Below are positions 34,562-47,800 of a DNA stretch of 64,000 bases, piece after piece. The notes beneath the pieces were generated by a model, which had not been told where the DNA came from, searched no databases, and saw nothing but the letters and a program-made list of their open reading frames with translations. Positions within the stretch are counted from its first letter, which is position 1. Each line of letters starts with the position of its first letter. The position numbers were made by a program, and so were the translations under genes. The stretch comes from Cynocephalus volans (Eukaryota > Chordata > Mammalia > Dermoptera > Cynocephalidae), in NCBI RefSeq assembly GCF_027409185.1, contig NC_084461.1, positions 229,924,999 through 229,988,998 on the forward strand. Direction: 5' to 3'.

Positions 34562-35389
34562 TTTCTTTTCTCTTACCCCCAAAATATTTATTATGATAAT
34601 TGAGTATTACAACAGATAAGGGTGAAAGACTTTAGCATACTCAACTAAACAAGGTCATCCTGACTCCAAAATTCCAGTGAAATTATATTTAATGCCTATC
34701 CAAAACTCAATACCATATCCCAAGATTAAAAAAAAAAAATAGTTCTGTATATTTTTGGTTTAACTAATAACTACTGGCTTAGATTTTCAGCTTGTGCAGA
34801 ATTCTCATTATTATCAACATGCTAATATAGGTTTTATTATTTTTTTTGACAAATTAGAATCAATTATAATTATGGGGTAGGTATGTAGTGATATGTACAT
34901 ACCGTGGAATGACTGAGTCAAGCTAACTAACATATTCATCCCCTTAAATACTTATCATTTATCCCTTCTGACTGCAACTTCCTATTCTTTGATCAACATG
35001 TCCCCATTCCCCCCCTGTGCCCAGCCTCTGGTGACCACCATTCTATTCTCTGCTGCTATGAGTTTGATTGTTTTCGATTCCACATATTCGTAAGAACATG
35101 CAGTATTGTCTTTCTGTGCCTGGTTTATTTCACTTAACCTAATGTCCCCTAGGTTCACCTATGTTGTCGCAAATTACAGAATTTAGTTCTTTTTTAAGGC
35201 TGAGTGGTATTCTGTTGTGTATATGAACCACATTTTCTTTATCCATCCATCCATTAATGGACACTTAGGTTACTTCCTTGTCTTGCCTATTGTGAATAGT
35301 GCTGCAGTGAACATGGGAGTGCAGACATCTCTTCAACATATTGATTTCAAGTCCCTAGGATATATACCCAGAAGTGGGATTGCTGGATC
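34562..35389 (-). mobile_element. 5'-truncated L1 with apparent 3' transduction
   Basis: L1 sequence covers 34849-35389 (ORF2 end and 3' UTR). Its first A-rich tail is at about 34,823-34,848. Then 34,575-34,822 is unrelated sequence ending in AATAAA (minus, 34587-34592) and a second A-rich stretch. Perfect 14-base duplications TCCTTCCCTTTTTC at 34548-34561 and 35390-35403 enclose the whole unit. Confidence 0.82.
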
Positions 35390-35510
35390 TCCTTCCCTTT
35401 TTCAATGACAACCTATCTCCAAAAAAATACCCAACCTCCCACTTGTGCTCAGGATATCTAATGCTTTAATGGGAAACGGCTGTCTTTCTTGCCACAGTAA
35501 GGAGCAAAAG

Positions 35511-35511
<1 letters not shown>

Positions 35512-35569
<58 letters not shown>

Positions 35570-35572
35570 CAC
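35512..35572. repeat. (CA)n microsatellite
   Basis: About 30 CA units with one CG interruption, 110 bases from the L1 end at 35,403. Confidence 0.95.
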
Positions 35573-36962
35573 ATTGACGTTTAGGTCTAAATGACTAATA
35601 CCAGACACACTTCCAAATGTAGATTTTAATGCAGAAAGGTATAGAATAAGTGGGAGAGACTTGGGCATGAGAGAGGGTGTGCAGAAAGGTGGAAAGGACT
35701 TGCCAAGGTTTTCTGCTTTGCCATCACTTAGAGCCAGAGAACCACAGTAAGGTTGGGATGGCTTCTGTTTGTTGGGGTCTGTTCCATACCTTGCAATTTG
35801 GCAGCAGGCTTCCCAGGAGACAGGTGTCTCCTTGCTTCCTTGTTCTCACCCTCGCACACAGAATCACCAGGACAGGGTGGGGATGTGCAAGATATGGCTG
35901 GAGCTGTGAGGTCCTGGGTAAACTTCATCCCTGCTTAAGGTATCAGGGTCATTATCGCAGACACAGTGTGTCTTGCTAGGAGGACTTTAAGGCTCTGGGT
36001 CCAGTTCCACAGGGTGGAGAGACAGTCTGCTTTCTGGATCTTTCAGTAGTTCCTAAAATCTGGAAAGCTTCTTGTAAAGTGTTCTGATGATTTTCACTTT
36101 CTCTCCATACATACTTTCCTTAAAAATAAAAAATACTCAGGGGCAGCTCTAATATACTGAAAAAGATATTGAATACCCCCCTTTCTTTCCTTTTTTTTTT
36201 TTTTTACCAAGTGCCCATGTTGTTTTCTGCCGGCCAGAATAGCAGTAAAAATCTTGTAATTTCTCCAACTCCTTTTAAAATGACTATTCTATTTAAATGA
36301 GGCAGGTGATCACACATACCTTTTCAGGCACCTGGTATGGCTAAGGATGATGTTACTGGATTATGAGCACACAGGCAGAATCTTGCAGGACATTTTGTAA
36401 CCTTTCAAGAACACACAACTCTTCCAGGCAGAGAAGTTTGGGTTCTCTGCAAAGTAGGTCAGAATCCTCCCCATGGTGTTGCACGCAGGGCTGGGCCAGA
36501 CATTCCTCTCACCACCACAGCTCCGACCTTCGTGCTTGTGTGTGCGATCGAGTGCTCGGCACATCCACCTCTTTCCTCTGAACTCCTGTAGCAATTAGTC
36601 TGGATAATCCTTTTGTAGTTTCTGGATAATAACTTTATAATTACGTTGAGTCATTTAAGTGATTGTTGTTGCTGTTACTCATGATTTAACTACTCTATTA
36701 CTATTTAATAGAGTGCCTAATAAATATGCTGATTTGATCTCTTAAGAGTGGCTTGCAAAGATTAATGCTGTTGTGTTAAGGCCCTGAATCCCCGACCCAC
36801 TGTAAGGGCTTCTGCCTCCAGCACTGCCTGCTCAAAGGCCAGCAGGGCCAGCTGCCGCCCCTCCTATTAGATCCCTCTGGTCACCGCCCACTCCCACTCC
36901 CATCAGATGCTGTCTTCTAGACAGATGTGTTTCCAGCCACTCATTCTTGGGTCTGCCCACAT

Positions 36963-37370
36963 GTGTCTGTTTCTGTTGCTTATAACAGAATACATGGAAC
37001 TGGGTATTTTATAAAGAAAACAAAGTTGATTGCTTACAGTTTCAGAGGCTATGGAGTCTGAAGTCTAGGGAACACATCTGGTGAGGGTTTTCTTTGGTGA
37101 TGGCTTTACAGCAACTCAGGGGGTCTCACATGGCAGAAAATAGTGAAGTAGAGAGAAAGAGAGAGAGCTCCTCATGTCCTCTCCTTTTAAAGCCCTTAGG
37201 ACCATGCCCCTGACTATTATTAATCCTTTCACTACTGCATGGTCCTACAATCTAATCACCTCCAGGCCCCACCTTTCAATTACCATAATAAGACTTCCCA
37301 CCTTCTTAATATAACAGTGGGGATTAGGCTCCAAGGGCTTTGGGGGGCCATTCAATCCCTGCACCACAGT
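36963..37370 (-). mobile_element. Solo MaLR LTR
   Basis: It reads collinearly with the LTRs at 8518 and 29841 (tctgttgcttataacag at the left end, then the conserved tctcacatggcagaaaat). No internal region adjoins it. The ends are approximate. Confidence 0.8.
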
Positions 37371-40013
37371 TGGTGCTAAGAGTTAACTCCTTCAAGGGGT
37401 ACCAAATGGAATGAACCTAATAAATCCCTTACTCATCAGATCATATCAAACCAGTAACATTCTCTCTCTCAACTTCCATTCATATATTCCTGTTTTGGAG
37501 TCGTTCTGCATTGCTGAAGTTGGCCCATTCAACCTGCATACCTAAAGCGCATAACTGGGTGGGGCTGGCTTGTTTGTACTTTCTGTGGAAGATCCTTTCT
37601 CAATTACCAGTAACAGTTGTTAGTCATTTATTAAAAGACAATCCTTCAGATACTCATTCTTATAGGACAATGAACTATTAGAAAATTATGGAAAACAAAC
37701 CACTGGAAAATACTTCTTACACTTTAAAAAAGCCACTGATTTTAAGACATGTTAGTTTTGAAAAAAAAAAAAGCATGAAATAGAACACACACTTCAGAAA
37801 CAAATGTGAAAAATACTGCACCTTAGAACTGAGATAATATAACTACTAAGCAAATAAAATAGACACATAACACCCTTCCTTCCTATGAGATCGTCATGAG
37901 CGAGACTCCTTTCATCAAGTTCTGTGTTAACTATGCGAAACCACCCCAGGCACACAGACAAGCCAGCCCTCATGTGTGTCAGGCACTTGGAGGCCACCCT
38001 GGAGGAATGACGGCCAGCTGACACTGCACCTGTAGGCCATCAGGCAGCTCTTGCAAAGTGCCCAGTGGAAAGCATATTTTAAATGTTTAAAAACTGCTTC
38101 TAAACTTGTGTGCCCAGTTGTAAGGAAAAATGTCAATTAGTCCTGCCAGAAAATATCACTTTTCTCTCTGGGTGTAACCATGGGGACCCCCAAGGTTTCT
38201 GTCTCCATACAGTGTGGTTGCAACATCCCCACCACCCATCAACCTCTCAGCTGAAGGTGGGAGGCCGAGAGTCTCCTTAGGAAGGAGGCTGATGCTGCCC
38301 TGGATGAGGAACCAAGCAACATACGCTGCAAGCAAGGCAGGATGGAATTTGAGACCGAGGGAAGGAGCGGGGCCTGCCCTCATGCTAACTGGCCCGCAAC
38401 CCCGGGAGATACTGGCCGGAAGGACTCATACCCCCTTCCACGTTACTCTTCTATTTAGTTTCATTTTTGCTTCTGGCACAAAATACTCTCTACTTTGTTC
38501 TCATGCTCTAGTGAATGTTCAACTTTCATCTTCCTTAAGTACTTCAGGAAAGAATCTGTCATTAAAGGCAGAAAGTCTTCAAAGTCATAGTTTTCTAATC
38601 TTTTCCTAAAAAACGGTTTCTATTTCGAGTGCTTGCTAAATCAGATGCATTTAAGGATTCCATCTTATTAATTACATTGATCTTAAAAAATGGTTTGCTT
38701 TGTAGCTCTGAGTGGACTAGGCAGTACAATAAAGGACATTTGGGTACCCCATGTAAGAAGCATGTGAGGAAGTAAAACCATTTTCACTTACCCTTCAGAC
38801 AATGAGGTCAATTCCTTTTGATAAACACTGAAATTCTAATGTTCCAGGTATTTTCTTTCATTAACTCAGAATACTGGTTCCCAGGATTGTAAAATTAAGT
38901 TACAGTTTAACAGAATCTCAACCTGCCTGTTTAATTTGTATAGTGCTTTTGTTGTCCTCAAGCAGGATTTTAGACCTAGAATATTTATCACAAACTTCAC
39001 GGTATATTTGGTTAGGGGGTTCAACTCATTCTTCCCAGCCATACGTCCTCATGCAAAGATCAAACTTCTGAGGCTTTGGTTGACTCCTCTGCAAAAAGAG
39101 AATAGCAGTGCTGAGCTAAAAGAATGTTCTAATTTATATAGAAGGCTTAGCACACATATGCAAAAAATTCAATTCAAACATTTGCTACTATCAGAACACT
39201 GGAATTACACAAATCTTGGGTATCATTCAGTTTCAGGACCTTTAACATGGATACATCCTACCCAGATGAACAATTTCCACGGAAACATGACAGCCTTTCT
39301 TCCCAGGTTCTAACATGTTAGGCACAGAGCACACACCTGCCGTGAGTGGGAAATCTGGCTTCAAGGAACTTGTTTCTTACCATCTTTCTCCACCTTCCCC
39401 ATAGCCCCACTCTGCTACCTGCAACCTCCCTCCGTCATGCACGGCGTATGAAATGCCCTCACTGCCTTTTCCTGTGTTTTACCTGCTATATTTACTCTTG
39501 AAGATTTGTTCCTGGGACATCTTGGAAACTGATGACTCCCTCTGCACTTCAACTTTGTTCACCTCTATGACACCCATCCAGCAGACTATGGTTGAGCTTA
39601 TGTGGGGCTGCTGCACATTAGAAAGCAGTTACGTTTATTCATCGTCTCCCCTGGGTCCAGCTTGCGTGGTGCCTGCTACACCATGTGGGCTTTCATGTTT
39701 TCTGATCAAATATTCACTAGATAACATTCTAAGCAACAACCAAAAGGCCTTTATTTTCTGTGATTGTTTTTAACCATACATCTGAGTTACCCTTTAACAT
39801 TTCTGATGATGTTTTAGAAAATGAAAAATGGGTGTTTTTTTTTCTTTTTCCTAAAGTCTATCAATTTGCAGGTCTCTTCTCTGTGAATGAAGGGAAAAAC
39901 TGCTAACAGGAGCCAAGAAACTAGTGTTTTTTCCTGTTATTTTAGAACTATAATTTTTTAAAAAATTAATATTATTTTTTACATTCTATGATGTTACAGA
40001 GCAGTTGAAAAGG

Positions 40014-40849
40014 ACGGGGAGAGGGGAAAGGGGAAGGAAATGGGATGGAAGGAAGAGGACGGGGGGGGATTAAGGCCTGTGGCATCCCCCTCATTCTCAC
40101 ACAGGAGACCAGGGGGTTTCCAGTGGTGGTTTGGTCATTGCCAGGTTGGGTGCAGATGGTAGGGGGGTGTGGCAAAAGCCCTTGCCCCCCACCACCCCAG
40201 CTCGGGAACCTGGGGCCCTTCTTGCTGCCATTTGGTGGTCATCGCCGGGCTGGTTGTGCATGTTGTGGGGGTGTGGCCAAAGCCGTCTGGTCTGGGCCTG
40301 AGTCTTTTCATCCATCTGCTCCCCATGCAATTCTATATTCCTGACCAGCCTCCACTGAGTGGTCCTACCACTGATTGGGAGGCAGATCTGCTGCCCTTGC
40401 TGTGCCCCAGTGTTCTCCCCTACTGCCTGTCCTGTCCCTGCTCCAAGCACTTCCAATGGGATGGGCCGGGCTGTGGTCCCTTGCGATGACTCACTGGCCT
40501 CTGAGTGGCTCCTCGCTCCTCTGTGGGTCCACGGGAACCCTATTAGTGGTCTTGCTGGCCTGGGGGCCACCTCCAAGCACCTCCAGCAGAAGGGCACAGC
40601 TGTGGCTTTTGCCAGCAACTCCTTCGTATGCTCAGCAGCTCCAGCCTGGAAGCAGCCAGAATTCAAAACAGTCAGGGAGGTTTTTTCTCTCTCATCGTGT
40701 CTTCTTCTGCCTTCATGCACTCTGTAGATCTCTCCTCCTCTTCTGCTGAGCTCTAGCGGCCCCAGCTTGGCTGTCGTTTTCTTTATAGATGTAAATTGGT
40801 TGATTTGTGGGAAAGAGTGACGCTGGGGATCGTCTATTCTGCCATCTCA
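40014..40849 (-). mobile_element. L1 5' UTR without its body
   Basis: On the minus strand it begins at about 40,849 with GAGATGGCAGAATAGACGAT, which resembles an L1 5' end with its YY1-type ATGGC site. It is G/C-rich for about 800 bases and has two imperfect ~100-base units at about 40,102-40,290. Neither ORF1 nor ORF2 follows. Confidence 0.65.
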
Positions 40850-41235
40850 AAACTATTGTGTTTTTTAAGTAATCACATTTCATGTATTAACTCACCTTTT
40901 ATTTTATAGTCTTCACTATCATAGCAAACTCAGAAAAAGTGCTACAATAAAATACTGCCATGAAATTATAAAAAAACCAAAACCTTTTTCTCGATAAACT
41001 TCCGCTTGATACCACTGTTGAAATTATATCATTTTGTTTTGTGTGAGATACCATCCAAAAACAGGGATATAAACTTTGGGTTCTAAAATGTGATTAAAGA
41101 CAGCAAGATGTTTTCCTAACTCCCACCCTGCAGAGCTTGGGATCTCTTCTGGCTGCTCCCAGATACCCCATGTGGCTTTGGCACAGGCCTTGTCATGTTG
41201 TTAACTGCAGGGGCCATAGGGGCGTTAGGCAGGAT

Positions 41236-42340
<1,105 letters not shown>

Positions 42341-43174
42341 GGAAGTGCTCTAAAACTTAGAAACATATTGTTTATGTCAGTGGCTCCTTAAAGTAGATTT
42401 TTGGAACATGGATTTCTTATTCTTACTCTTGAAAACAAACATTGAGCTGACACTTCTCTAAGTGGTTTAGACATGAGATTCTAAGACTTGAGACATTACC
42501 TTGGGCCATAGGTGTTTGTGGGGTGCCTGTTTACCATCTGATGATTTTAAATTACCTTTTATATTTCCCATTATCATGTTACAGTTTGAGTAACAATATG
42601 TCATGTGTCACGCCATGGAGTTCTTCCTATTTTGAGAAAAGGCTGTGGTTATCTGCACAGTGCTAGCCCATTATGGGTTTTTCACATGACTACAATGATA
42701 TCTATGCAAGTCCACTGTGGTTTCCCAGTTTAAACACCAAATGAGCTATGAGTGTTTAGAGGTCAGTTATCCAAGGAAGAATTAAGGTGAGCAGCAGACA
42801 GTACTTATTTTTAGTAATGTCCTTATTTAGTGAAAATAACGTACATTTGACATCCTCAAAGTGAGAAATTTAGTCTTTTTAGAAGAGGAGCAGTTGGAAG
42901 CTCTGTGTTTCAGTGATCCACAAAGCCCCATATCCATTTTGCTGTTCACAGGTGTCTATTCTATATGCTTAGACTTTAGCATATGTTATGAAAGGAGAGG
43001 GGATGATAGGGAATAAAAGTTGTGTTTTGTTAAAGAACAAAGGACAATCCAAAAAATAATAAAGACAACAGACCCTTTAAGATTTTACTGTAAGATCACA
43101 CTGAAAAACGGAAATTTGGCATTTACATTTTTACTCAGGAAAACCAGCACGAGCAGCTAAAACTTATATGATGC

Positions 43175-43330
43175 TTAGTGCCTGCACATTTAATGAGATA
43201 GGTCCTATTATCTTCATTTTACAGATGAGGAAGTAACTTGCCTAAAGTCACATAAGAAATAAGCAAAAGGGTTGGGATTCAAATAGAGGTAGCTTAGCAA
43301 TGAGTACCACACTATCTTAATCACACTGTA
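43175..43330 (-). repeat. MIR
   Basis: Reverse MIR: cttcattttacagatgaggaag and gcctaaagtcacataagaaat. It lies just past the distal GHITM poly-A signal. Confidence 0.75.
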
Positions 43331-43419
43331 CTACACTATCTTGGCAAGAGACTAAGTTGCTTTCTTGAATGAATTCCTATTCAAATGTATGCACATGGTT
43401 CAGTCGGAAAAATTAGACC

Positions 43420-44740
43420 AATCACCATCTAGCTGGAACCTTTATTATTTCAGAAATAAGCACCCTATGGACTTTGAGATGGTTAAAATAATTATTTCTG
43501 AATTACTGTAATAAATATGTCAAAAATAGCAACTATCTCAATAATCATATAGAAATCTTTCCATTCAATTAATGATGTTCAAAAATAACTCCTCTGTATC
43601 ACAAAACTTACAAATGTCACAAGAAAGTTAAGAAACAGTCGATGTAGAAGGAAAATCCCGGTAGGACAAATTAATGAAACATTTTCCCCATTATACTTCT
43701 GATACAGACAGACCTAGTTTTACCTTGCTTTTTAGTGCTTAATCTGAGAAGTGGTACAAGAAACAGTGTTAGGAGAAAAACTGCTTTCACAATCTCAAGT
43801 GTAAGTCACAAATGGACTTTTCTGATAAACGCTTCAAAGTTTGAAGAAATGAGAAAAATAAGCGTGTATTCAATTAGACATTTCAATAATAACACTAAAC
43901 AAAACACCTCTACAATTATAAACATTGTATCCTTGAAAATGCAAAGTTTCATGCTTTGAATATTTTATCTTGGGAACAGTTCTAAGAATCTTTAGTTTCA
44001 GAAGATTCAAAAGTAAAACCCTAAAATATATAACTCCATCAGGGATTCTCCATACAATTAACATTCTGGACTGTCCTAATAAGTCAAACATGACCACATC
44101 TACATTGTAAAGAGAGCACTGACAAGCAACAGCAAGAGAATGCATCATCTCTGTCTTTATTTCATGCTCAATGCTTTTACTAAGTTCAGCAGATGAATGT
44201 AAAAACAGTGACTACTTGTTTATTTTCAAATACCCACTACCTCATCACAAATCACACAAGTGCTATGTATTATTTAAAAAAAAAAAAAGACTGCAGGTGA
44301 CCCTTTACTTCTCTTTGGTCCCTTTATCAAACCTCTACACCACTTATGATCATATTACTTACAATATTCTGCTTTCCAAAAAATATGCAGGCAAACACAA
44401 GTTTGCTAATTTTTACTTAAACTAACTTAAAAATAGATGAAATACTTAAATTCTCATCACACAAACATTAGTTTTCACATTCATCAGAAACATTTTAAAA
44501 TTACTCAAACATGAGAATTGGAAATGTGTGTGCTTACTTGGAACAGAACTACTCAATTTATTCTCCAAAAGAAAAAGCAGACCTTGAAACATTACATTAT
44601 TGGAATATTTTAAACATGTTGACATGTTCTTATCTTCTACACTTCAACAAAAGCTGTTTGTGTGAACTACTTAATGAATATCTGCCCTATTAAACAAGCA
44701 AGACATCTGATGTAGTACAGAAACCAGAAGCTGAATCACT
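43420..44740 (-). other. GHITM: GHITM 3' UTR
   Basis: AT-rich, repeat-free sequence follows the stop. AATAAA on the minus strand occurs at 44157-44162 (short form) and 43441-43446 (long form, about 1.3 kb). A MIR relic begins just beyond the distal signal. Which signal is used cannot be decided here. Confidence 0.6.
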
Positions 44741-44825
44741 TCATTTCTTTCTGTTGTTTCCAGTTGCTAGCATGGTTGCAACTCGCATAAATATATTTAA
44801 TGTATCCATGTAGATTCCCAGCATC
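44741..44825 (-). CDS. GHITM: GHITM exon 9 (last coding exon)
   Basis: Acceptor TTTCTAG|GATGC. It encodes residues 318-345, with a final amphipathic or membrane helix (YMDTLNIFMRVATMLA) carrying D325, then the basic tail and a TGA stop at 44741-44743. Confidence 0.95.
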
Positions 44826-47800
44826 CTAGAAAAGAAAATTATGCTCATTATATATAATAAAATTCTAATGATAAACTATTTCTTAATATAAAGAAAAATA
44901 TGACGATAAACTTTCATATAAAAAAGAAAAAACATTACTTATTACCTGTTCTAGCTGTAAGAAATAAAAATTAAAAATAAGATGTTTAGGGCTGGCCCGT
45001 GGCTCACTTGGGAGACTGTGGTGCTGACAGCACCAAATCAAGGGTTGGGATCCCTTACCAGCCATCTTTAAAAAATAAAAATAAAAAAATAAAAAAATAA
45101 AAATAAGATGTTTAGTGGTTAATAAGGAAGTTCTAGACTACTCAAGGTTCTCCTGGCAGACTAATCTTTTAAATGTTAATGGGCAGTATAATTATTCTAT
45201 TCTGGCACTCTACTATGAGTATAATATCTTGCAAAGAAAACTGAGTGATAGACAATGAAATAATCAAAACAAAACCAAAGAAACACCTTTATTAAAAACT
45301 TGTGAGACACAAGTCTCGCATTTTTAAATATAATATACCCATTTCACCCCCCTAAAGAAAACTGCTACAAATCTGTAAGCTTTACAGCAACATTTTTAAA
45401 AAAACATTGTTTTATTTTTAGATTAAATTACTTTTAAAAAATGTGATAGACACAATGAAACTCAATTAGAGTATTTAAATAAAATAACCTACTTTGATAG
45501 AATACAAGAGAAAAAAAACCATCATTATATAACACTTCATGACAACTAAAGTTGAATATCTCCAAAAACAAAATTTTTATTGTGAAGAGTTTCCAATTTT
45601 TTAGAAGAATAAAAAAACTTTTCTATTAAAATTCCATGTCATTTAAGTAATTTTCCAATAAATAATGCTTGACTAATACCCATCTTTTCTTTAGTTTTAA
45701 AGCCTGCTAAATATATACTATCAAAAAATTAATCAACAAGAGCACATTATTGCACCATAAGTCTAATTAACAAAAACAGGTAAAATACTCTGAATTAATT
45801 GAATAAATACCTAAACATTACACTTAGTTGCAATATAATCACAGGTTTTTCTGGACGTACAGTTTAGAGAGAGTAGACCAAACTGCAACAGAAATAAAGT
45901 AGTAAAGGTTGCTAAAACCACTGTTGTGGGCCGAACTGTGTCCCTTCCCACCCCCTGCCAAAGTATGTTGAAATATTAAACCCTGGTACCTGTGAATGTG
46001 ACCCTACTTGGAAATAAGGTCTTCACAGATGTAATTAAGATATGAGTTTGGAAGTTGGGATGAGGTCATGGTGGAGAAGGATGGACCCTTAATCCAATAT
46101 GACTGACAGCCTTATGAGAAAAGCAGAAGACACACAGGAAGAACGCCATGTGATAATGGAGGCAGAGACCGAAGCGATGCATCTACAAGCCAAGGACTGC
46201 CAGCAGTAACAAGAAGCTAAGAGAGAGACATGGAACATATGTGCTCTCAGAAGGTACCAATCCTGCCAGCACCCTGATTTCCAACTTCTGGCCTCCAGAA
46301 CTGTGACAGAATAAAGTTCTGTTGTTTTAAGTCACCCGGCTGGTGATAACTTTGTTATGGTAGCTCTAGGAAACTAACACAGCCATAAAACAAAATAGAT
46401 CAAACACACACAAACATTCTCATGTAACAGAATAATAACATTAAAGATTACTTACGAATTGATGGGATCATATTTTTTAACTCCATACACTGGTACTATT
46501 TCTGCACGCTTGATTACTTTCTGGGTATCATACAGAAGGAACATGCTGAAGAGAACTAATCCTCCATACATTGCCACTGAGTACAGAGTGGCACCAGCCA
46601 CAGTGGTAGGTGGAAGAAACATAGATCCTGAAATCAAAATGGGAAAAGAAAAAAATTAAGATTTTATTTTTCAGAAAAGGACTTTTCTATAACTGGATTT
46701 ATAATTTATATTACTTCAAAAAAAGTTTCTTTGGTATACTGTGCACGTAAGAAGATATCTGAGTATTTGCAGTGTCTAATCTTATTTACACTAGTTCAAA
46801 GCCCATGACACTCACTCCTCCAGTGGGTTACTTGCCCACATTACAGCAAGGCTCTTGCATCAGAGCAATTTGCACGTTCTCCAGACTAACTTTCCCATTT
46901 TAGATGTTTCTGGTAAATGATAATTGACCATGGTGCCAAGATTTTTATATGACCCTGAATAATAAAATCCAGTAAAATGGGCATATATCTTTTAAAGAAC
47001 TTTTAAAAATGGCTCTTAATGAGTTAGTATACATGTGTATTTCAGATTTCAGTATACTATGAACCAAGAATCAAGTGCCAGAGCACAGCAGCTTACCCAG
47101 TGAGGACACAAAGACGAGACCCAGGCCCACTCCCAGTGGTGCTCCCATGTTCAGAAACTTCTCACTGGGTGCGCACATGGCCACAGTGGAGAGGCCTCCC
47201 ACAATGCCAGCTGTGTACCATGCAGCCCTGATGAGAAGAGGCCCCCCTAATATTGTCAGAGGAGCCACCACTGCACCCATCACACCTGAAGAAAAGGCAA
47301 GTGTTCATTAAGTATTTAGTAAATATCAACCAAAGGGAAAATGCCACTTCTCACATGCCATCATAATGTATTATACCTTATTGTTAAGCAATATGACAAA
47401 AAGTGTTCCCTTCAGATAATACTACCCCCAAAGTTTCACAACCCAAACCTGGGGCTATTCAAATTCTACATCATAACATTAACACTGTTACTAGTCAAAA
47501 CAATCACAGCTCACAAGCACAAAAACTAATCTATATTTTTAGTAACTTTGTCAAATTCCAAGTAGCTCACTATTTGGATCTTACCACCAGTTTTTACAAT
47601 ATTCATACATTTAAGAATTGAGATAAAAAGGCTTGAAATGAGTAACTCAAGGTCAAACCTACTGCTGCCAAAAGAATATAAAGTAAAACAAGAGAAAGAC
47701 TATATGATGGTAATCTTAAAATGTGAGAACTTCCAGATAGACACGACCACTACTTTGTGTAATAGTGAATGCTATCACAACTGATAAAAAATTTTAGTTG

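Larger units (their letters stand above)
35404..40013. other. Intergenic, no gene recognised
   Basis: Apart from the CA run and the solo MaLR LTR at 36,963 I see no known family. Open frames at 38,214-38,609 and 38,936-39,313 lack domains and are taken as chance. Confidence 0.5.

Noticed and set aside
38936-39313. 125-codon plus-strand frame
   Set aside because: No domain or neighbouring exon; AT-rich intergenic sequence.
40097-40720. 207-codon minus-strand frame
   Set aside because: It lies wholly inside the L1 5' UTR-like segment; the protein has no known domain and is better explained as a frame in G/C-rich repeat DNA.
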